A stretch of DNA of 64,000 nucleotides from Flammeovirgaceae bacterium (GTDB taxonomy: Bacteria > Bacteroidota > Bacteroidia > Cytophagales > Cyclobacteriaceae). Shown in pieces: positions 60,075-64,000 of the stretch. The notes beneath the pieces were generated by a model. That model saw nothing but the letters and a program-made list of their open reading frames with translations. It did not search any database and was not told the origin of the DNA. A program made the translations under genes and the position numbers. Numbering within the stretch: position 1 is the first letter of the stretch; the number at the start of each line of letters is the position of its first letter. Where the stretch lies: positions 1 through 64,000 of the forward strand of contig CP054185.1 of NCBI GenBank assembly GCA_015180985.1, read 5' to 3'.

Positions 60075-60249
60075 ATAGCTTGATGATCTTGCGGCTCACC
60101 AGGTACCACGCCAATGGACCCAGCAGGGGGAAGACAAGGATAATTACAATCCAAAGCACCCGCTTTTCCATTGATGATTCCTGTTTCCACACATCCAGTA
60201 TGGCCAGTACATCAATAACAATGATGAGTATATAAAATAATCTGCTCAT
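60073..60249 (-). CDS. small PLDc_N-domain membrane protein
   Basis: A 58-residue protein from MSRLFYILIIVIDVLAILDV to the end VSRKIIKL. It has two helices and the pattern DVLAILDVW...EKRVLWIVIILVFPLLGPLAWYL typical of the PLDc_N (cardiolipin synthase N-terminal-like) domain without the catalytic part. Function of such stand-alone forms is unknown; inner membrane. Its 3' end abuts the terminator, so it is convergent with the BNR gene. Continuous with the OmpA-gene strand, 7 bases after the OmpA stop would be the reverse order, so it is transcribed away from it. Confidence 0.75.
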   Translation of the reverse strand: MSRLFYILIIVIDVLAILDVWKQESSMEKRVLWIVIILVFPLLGPLAWYLVSRKIIKL

Positions 60250-60255
60250 AAAAAT

Positions 60256-61206
60256 TTAGTTGGTTTCGAGTATCCGGAATAATTCGTCTAGGTTGGGAGT
60301 TATGATAATTTCCGTTCGCCTGTTTTTCTGCTTGTTCTGTGGAGTATCATTAACCGCCAGCGGAGTAAATTCTCCCTTGCCTGCGGCTGTAATTTGTTTT
60401 GGCGATACACCCGCTTTGGTCAGGATCTTGGTGATTGCCGTAGCGCGCATCACGCTTAAATCCCAGTTATCCTGCATGTACTGCGATTTTTTGGAAATCG
60501 GAACATTATCGGTGTGCCCTTCAACCATAATGTTTATGTCGCGCTGATCTTTAATAGCTTTGGCCAGTTGTTGCAAAGCAGTAACTCCTTTGGCATCCAC
60601 CTCGGTACTTCCGGAAGCAAACAGCAGTTGCTCGGCAAGAGAAACATATACCTTTCCGTTTTTAACATTAACAGTCAAATCGTTTTCTTTAAAATTCAGC
60701 AGCGCATTCGAAATTTTATTCTTTAGGTCATTAACGGCTTTATCCTTTGCGGCCAGCACTGCCTCAAGTTCGCGTACTTTCTTCTCGCGTTCCGAAAGAC
60801 TGGTACTCAGCGAGTCGTTCATTCTGCGGGTTCGTTCCAGGCTGTTTTGTATAGCCAGCAATTGCTCCTGCTGCTGGGCCATATCGCGGTTCAGTTTGCC
60901 GCTGCTGGTAAGCAGGTTTTTGTAATAGGCGTTCAGTTTATCGTACTCCTGGTTTAACTCGGCCAGCCTGGCAGTTTTTGCCTTCAGATCTGCGCCAAGG
61001 CTTGAGGTATCAGCGGCCAGGCTTTTCACTTTTTCATCCAGGGCGGCTAATTCCTGGTTAGCTTTTTCCAGTTGCTGGTTACGTTCAGCCAAATCGGCCT
61101 CCAGTTTAACTTTTTGTGCCAGCATGTCGTCATACTTCTTCTTGGTAACTACACATGATGAAAACAAAAAAGGTAAGGCAAGTACCAGTGTGATTGTACG
61201 CTTCAT
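60256..61206 (-). CDS. OmpA-family lipoprotein with long coiled coil
   Basis: A 316-residue lipoprotein: lipobox FSSC (Cys18), coiled coil (about 27-165, heptads such as LEADLAERNQQLEKANQEL), and an OmpA/MotB domain (about 190-310) with VEGHTDNVPIS and NWDLSVMRATAIT. The domain binds peptidoglycan and would tether the outer membrane to the wall. The ATG at 61206 gives the normal signal peptide; the frame to 61245 adds residues of no use. The PLDc_N gene follows 6 bases after its stop on the same strand. Confidence 0.9.
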   Translation of the reverse strand: MKRTITLVLALPFLFSSCVVTKKKYDDMLAQKVKLEADLAERNQQLEKANQELAALDEKVKSLAADTSSLGADLKAKTARLAELNQEYDKLNAYYKNLLTSSGKLNRDMAQQQEQLLAIQNSLERTRRMNDSLSTSLSEREKKVRELEAVLAAKDKAVNDLKNKISNALLNFKENDLTVNVKNGKVYVSLAEQLLFASGSTEVDAKGVTALQQLAKAIKDQRDINIMVEGHTDNVPISKKSQYMQDNWDLSVMRATAITKILTKAGVSPKQITAAGKGEFTPLAVNDTPQNKQKNRRTEIIITPNLDELFRILETN

Positions 61207-61317
61207 AAGTTTAAAAAATGGTTTGGTAAATATCGAAAGAATCATTGGAAATAAAAGCTCAAACCACGGAACAACCAGAAACGGATTCTACTAACTTAAA
61301 GCAAAACTTTAATTACT

Positions 61318-62175
61318 ATGGAAGGAATGCTCAAACCCGGCTCGCTTAAAAACAAAACCATTATCATTACCGGTGGGGGCACCGGCCTTGGCCGCTCCAT
61401 GGGCAAATACATGCTTGAGCTTGGCGCTAACCTGGTTATCACCAGCCGTAAAACTGAAGTACTCACTAAAGCGGCCGATGAGTTAATGAAAGAAACAGGT
61501 GGTAACGTACTGGCTGTGACTTGTGATGTTAGGAAGTACGATGAAATTGAAAATGTACTCAAGCAAACGGAGGCGTCCTTCGGGCAGATTCATGGTGTGC
61601 TGAACAACGCAGCCGGAAATTTCATCAGTCCAACTGAACGGTTATCGCACCGGGCATTTGATATTGTGGTCGACATTGTTTTGAAAGGAACCTACTACAC
61701 TACCCTGGCCGCTGGTAAAAACTGGATTACCAAAAAGCAACCGGGAGTATTTCTGAACATTGTTACAACGTATGCCTGGACCGGCTCCGGTTATGTTGTT
61801 CCTTCGGCCTGCGGCAAGGCCGGTGTGCTTGCGCTAACCCGTTCATTGGCTGTAGAGTGGGCCAAATACAACATTCGCAGCAATGCCATTGCGCCAGGTC
61901 CTTTTCCTACGGAAGGGGCCTGGAGCCGGTTGCTCCCCGGTGATTTGGTGAAGAAATTTGACCCGGCTGAACGCATTCCGTTAAAGCGCGTTGGCCACCA
62001 CCAGGAACTGGCCAACCTGGCGGCCTACCTCATGTCGGATTACTCGGCCTACATTAATGGCGAAGTGATAACTATTGATGGTGGCGAGTGGCTGCGCAAC
62101 GGTGGGGAATTCAGCCACCTGGAGGCCATTCCGGAAGCCTTGTGGAATGAGTTGGAAAAAATGCGGGGTAAATAA
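61318..62175 (+). CDS. 2,4-dienoyl-CoA reductase-like SDR
   Basis: A 285-residue SDR close to 2,4-dienoyl-CoA reductase of the mitochondrial/peroxisomal type: ITGGGTGLGRSMGKYML, LNNAAGNFISPTERLS, and the VPSACGKAGVLALTRSLAVEWA segment with catalytic Ser and Lys, GPFPTEGAWSRL near the substrate loop. It would reduce trans-2,4-dienoyl-CoA with NADPH in unsaturated fatty acid oxidation. Monocistronic. The 111-bp gap from the OmpA gene holds no recognisable signal. Confidence 0.88.
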   Translation: MEGMLKPGSLKNKTIIITGGGTGLGRSMGKYMLELGANLVITSRKTEVLTKAADELMKETGGNVLAVTCDVRKYDEIENVLKQTEASFGQIHGVLNNAAGNFISPTERLSHRAFDIVVDIVLKGTYYTTLAAGKNWITKKQPGVFLNIVTTYAWTGSGYVVPSACGKAGVLALTRSLAVEWAKYNIRSNAIAPGPFPTEGAWSRLLPGDLVKKFDPAERIPLKRVGHHQELANLAAYLMSDYSAYINGEVITIDGGEWLRNGGEFSHLEAIPEALWNELEKMRGK

Positions 62176-62180
62176 ATCTG

Positions 62181-64000
62181 CTATAACAAATCAATAACGA
62201 GTATTCTCTCATCCGCATAGTACAATTTTGCAGTACCATCCCAACTCATAGTGCTAACTCCGGCATTAACCGGTGCAGAAAGGAGGGCATTGCCGCTGCC
62301 ATCATACACGTATGTGAGGTTTTGCTCTGCATCGGTAAGAGCAATAAAAACCCTGCCAGAACCAAAATCGTAATAGTGTAGCTCCACCGGGTTCATTCCA
62401 ACATAATCGTTGGCAACAAGTTCACGGCCGTCATCATCAAATACCGTTAAGCGTTTTGCGCTCTGGCGAACGATGATGTATCCATTGCCGGATTTTTCTT
62501 CAACCAGTGAAAACTGATCGGTTACCGTTGACTTCACCAGAGGCTCGCGGGTAAGAATTTTTCCTTCGGCTGTGAATCGGGTTTTTATTCCATCTTTCGA
62601 AATACAGGTAAATACCGAACCTGCAAGATTACGCCCGGCCTCAAAACCAAAAGCACCTGATGGCCTGAAATCCAATGACAGAGGAAAACCTTTAATTGGT
62701 TCGCCTTTTCGGTTCATCACCAGCACCTGCCCGTCTTCGCGAAACACTACGATATAATCTTTGCCTTGTATGCGGTAATGACGGGGTGGTGCGGTCGTCC
62801 TCCCTTCAATGGATTTCGGCTTCCATCCATCCAGTAGCTGCCCCTGCTTATCAACCATCCATAACTTTCCGGTCCGATCGGAAATTATAAACCGGTAACG
62901 CTTGCTGTTGTCGTAGTCGATAACATTAATAAACTCAGGTTGCTGTATGGGAATCGACACGGGAAACGGGCTTACGTAATTCCCCAGTCGGTCAACAACA
63001 TGAAGTTTTCCCGGTGTAACAAAAAGAAGCTGGAGTTTTCCGTTGTTGAAATAGTCAATCTGCTTTATTTCTCCGGCAATCATGCCGCCAGGCGAAAGGC
63101 TCCATTGAGTTTTACCTTCCGGTGATAAGTAATGCAACACACCCAGTGAATCCTGAAATACCAAATCATTTTGTTTTGTTGTGTGGTTGCGCACGCTGTA
63201 CAAGGATGACTTAACCGGAGCATTTAAAACAACCTGGATGCGTTTATTAATTGCTTGATCCGGCAAGGCTGCCGAACCGGAAGGCATTACAATGGCATGG
63301 GTATAAACCATTCCGCTCAGGTTGCTGAACTGAATAGCCCCCATGCCCAGTCGGTTAAGTACAGGTAGATTTCCGGTAAAAAATGCCTTCCAGGAAGGCG
63401 CCAACCGCTGTACCAATGCACTTTTAAGCAGCGGCATATTAAAATAAAAACTCACATTGGATTCTAGCAGGGTTGACTCAAGGAATTGATTGGTAGCTAC
63501 GGATTTACCCCAAACTTCTTCCTGATCAATGTCGTCCAGAAAACGTTTCAGATCACTCAGATTGTCGGAAAGAATTAAGGTTTTGCCTGAAACGGTATAA
63601 TAGGTCAGGTCGGAGCCTGCTACCAACGGATGAAAAAGTTTTTGAGCTAAGTTCTTAATTTCAATTTTGCGAAGCTGGTACGAACCATACTGCTCTGCGT
63701 ATAAGGAATCACCGCTCTCGGTTGCTTTCGATAGCTGATTGAATATGGTTATCCAACTCTCTTTATCCAATAAATCAACCAACACAACCCGCGTCTGTTC
63801 GCTCTTTCTCCGTTCGAATAGGCATACTGAAAGTTCTTTACCCAATCCGGAAAACAGGTTTTCAAAATTAATAGGTGCCAGCGAGCGCAATGAATCCTGA
63901 AGTTTACTGTTGCCGGCCAAAGGTAAATTTTTATAGAAACCTGTTCCATCGGTAATACCGTAGTTGGTAACGGCCAGTGCCCTGTTTGAAATAAGTTGCT
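62181..64000 (-). CDS. large beta-propeller protein, 5' end outside the window
   Basis: The frame on the minus strand is open to base 64000, so the gene is cut by the window end. The visible part is more than 600 residues. It starts with alpha/beta segments (VVLVDLLDKESWITIFNQLS) and continues as a beta-propeller-like domain from about the middle (LYYADERILVIDLL at the end; VVDRLGNYVSPFPVSI, IIVRQSAKRLTVFDDDG). I recognise no family with certainty; DUF3352-type proteins are similar in plan. Probably secreted. Convergent with the SDR gene (gap 5). Confidence 0.75.
   Translation of the reverse strand, partial: QLISNRALAVTNYGITDGTGFYKNLPLAGNSKLQDSLRSLAPINFENLFSGLGKELSVCLFERRKSEQTRVVLVDLLDKESWITIFNQLSKATESGDSLYAEQYGSYQLRKIEIKNLAQKLFHPLVAGSDLTYYTVSGKTLILSDNLSDLKRFLDDIDQEEVWGKSVATNQFLESTLLESNVSFYFNMPLLKSALVQRLAPSWKAFFTGNLPVLNRLGMGAIQFSNLSGMVYTHAIVMPSGSAALPDQAINKRIQVVLNAPVKSSLYSVRNHTTKQNDLVFQDSLGVLHYLSPEGKTQWSLSPGGMIAGEIKQIDYFNNGKLQLLFVTPGKLHVVDRLGNYVSPFPVSIPIQQPEFINVIDYDNSKRYRFIISDRTGKLWMVDKQGQLLDGWKPKSIEGRTTAPPRHYRIQGKDYIVVFREDGQVLVMNRKGEPIKGFPLSLDFRPSGAFGFEAGRNLAGSVFTCISKDGIKTRFTAEGKILTREPLVKSTVTDQFSLVEEKSGNGYIIVRQSAKRLTVFDDDGRELVANDYVGMNPVELHYYDFGSGRVFIALTDAEQNLTYVYDGSGNALLSAPVNAGVSTMSWDGTAKLYYADERILVIDLL

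Overview
The window looks like chromosomal DNA of a Bacteroidota bacterium, most likely order Cytophagales. I base this on the gene content (clade II Sec-type nos cluster, menaquinone synthesis by MenA, NamZ/DUF1343, DUF3857 protein, many lipoproteins and SPI-exported proteins), on -7 promoter elements of the TAnnTTTG type instead of TATAAT boxes, and on poor Shine-Dalgarno sequences. No rRNA, tRNA, CRISPR array, transposase or phage gene was seen. Apart from the AT-rich first 1.8 kb, composition and gene density look like ordinary core chromosome.

Layout. 1-1.8 kb: accessory DNA with a PIN-type toxin-antitoxin pair lying between two copies of a 16-nt repeat, the second copy being the end of an attC-like folded element, then an NmrA-like reductase. 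2-4.3 kb: TlpA-like thioredoxin, short MscS, DUF1801 and DUF2200 proteins. 4.4-12.9 kb: a ten-gene minus-strand operon for nitrous oxide respiration (cytochrome c, fasciclin, nosZ, NosB-like membrane protein, nosL, nosD, nosF, nosY, a cysteine-bearing BNR lipoprotein, group III truncated haemoglobin). 13-21 kb: a divergent GAF/H-box protein, the cbb3 oxidase assembly genes ccoI and ccoS behind a universal stress protein, menA, DoxX and two glutathione peroxidases. 21-28.4 kb: argS and a polyamine group (deoxyhypusine synthase homologue, arginase-type ureohydrolase, fold III decarboxylase), interrupted by a nucleotidyltransferase gene with a frameshift. 28.4-30.7 kb: YceI plus a porin. 31-64 kb: housekeeping and envelope genes (EF-G paralogue, Dpm1-like glycosyltransferase, LolE-like permease, NamZ, nth, fmt, folA, Na+/H+ antiporter, PaaN, CinA, a 2-oxoacid dehydrogenase E2, an orphan ParA pair, cystathionine gamma-synthase, a TPR histidine kinase, an MFS carrier, a large BNR/VPS10 protein, OmpA, dienoyl-CoA reductase-like SDR).

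How it works together. Three separate minus-strand transcription units (the nos operon, the USP-ccoI-ccoS operon and the yceI-porin operon) each carry a TGAT-N4-ATCA palindrome of FNR/Crp type, and in each case its centre lies 51.5 to 52.5 bp from the first base of a -7-like element. This constant geometry points to one oxygen- or NO-responsive activator controlling N2O reduction, high-affinity oxidase assembly and an envelope function. The regulator itself is not in the window. The polyamine genes could together make homospermidine from arginine.

Most unusual points: the FNR-like mini-regulon, the extra members of the nos operon, the repeat-bounded toxin-antitoxin cassette, an EF-G paralogue without the catalytic histidine, an endonuclease III with an incomplete Fe-S cysteine set, a poly-A frameshift in the nucleotidyltransferase gene, and several families of small intergenic hairpin repeats.
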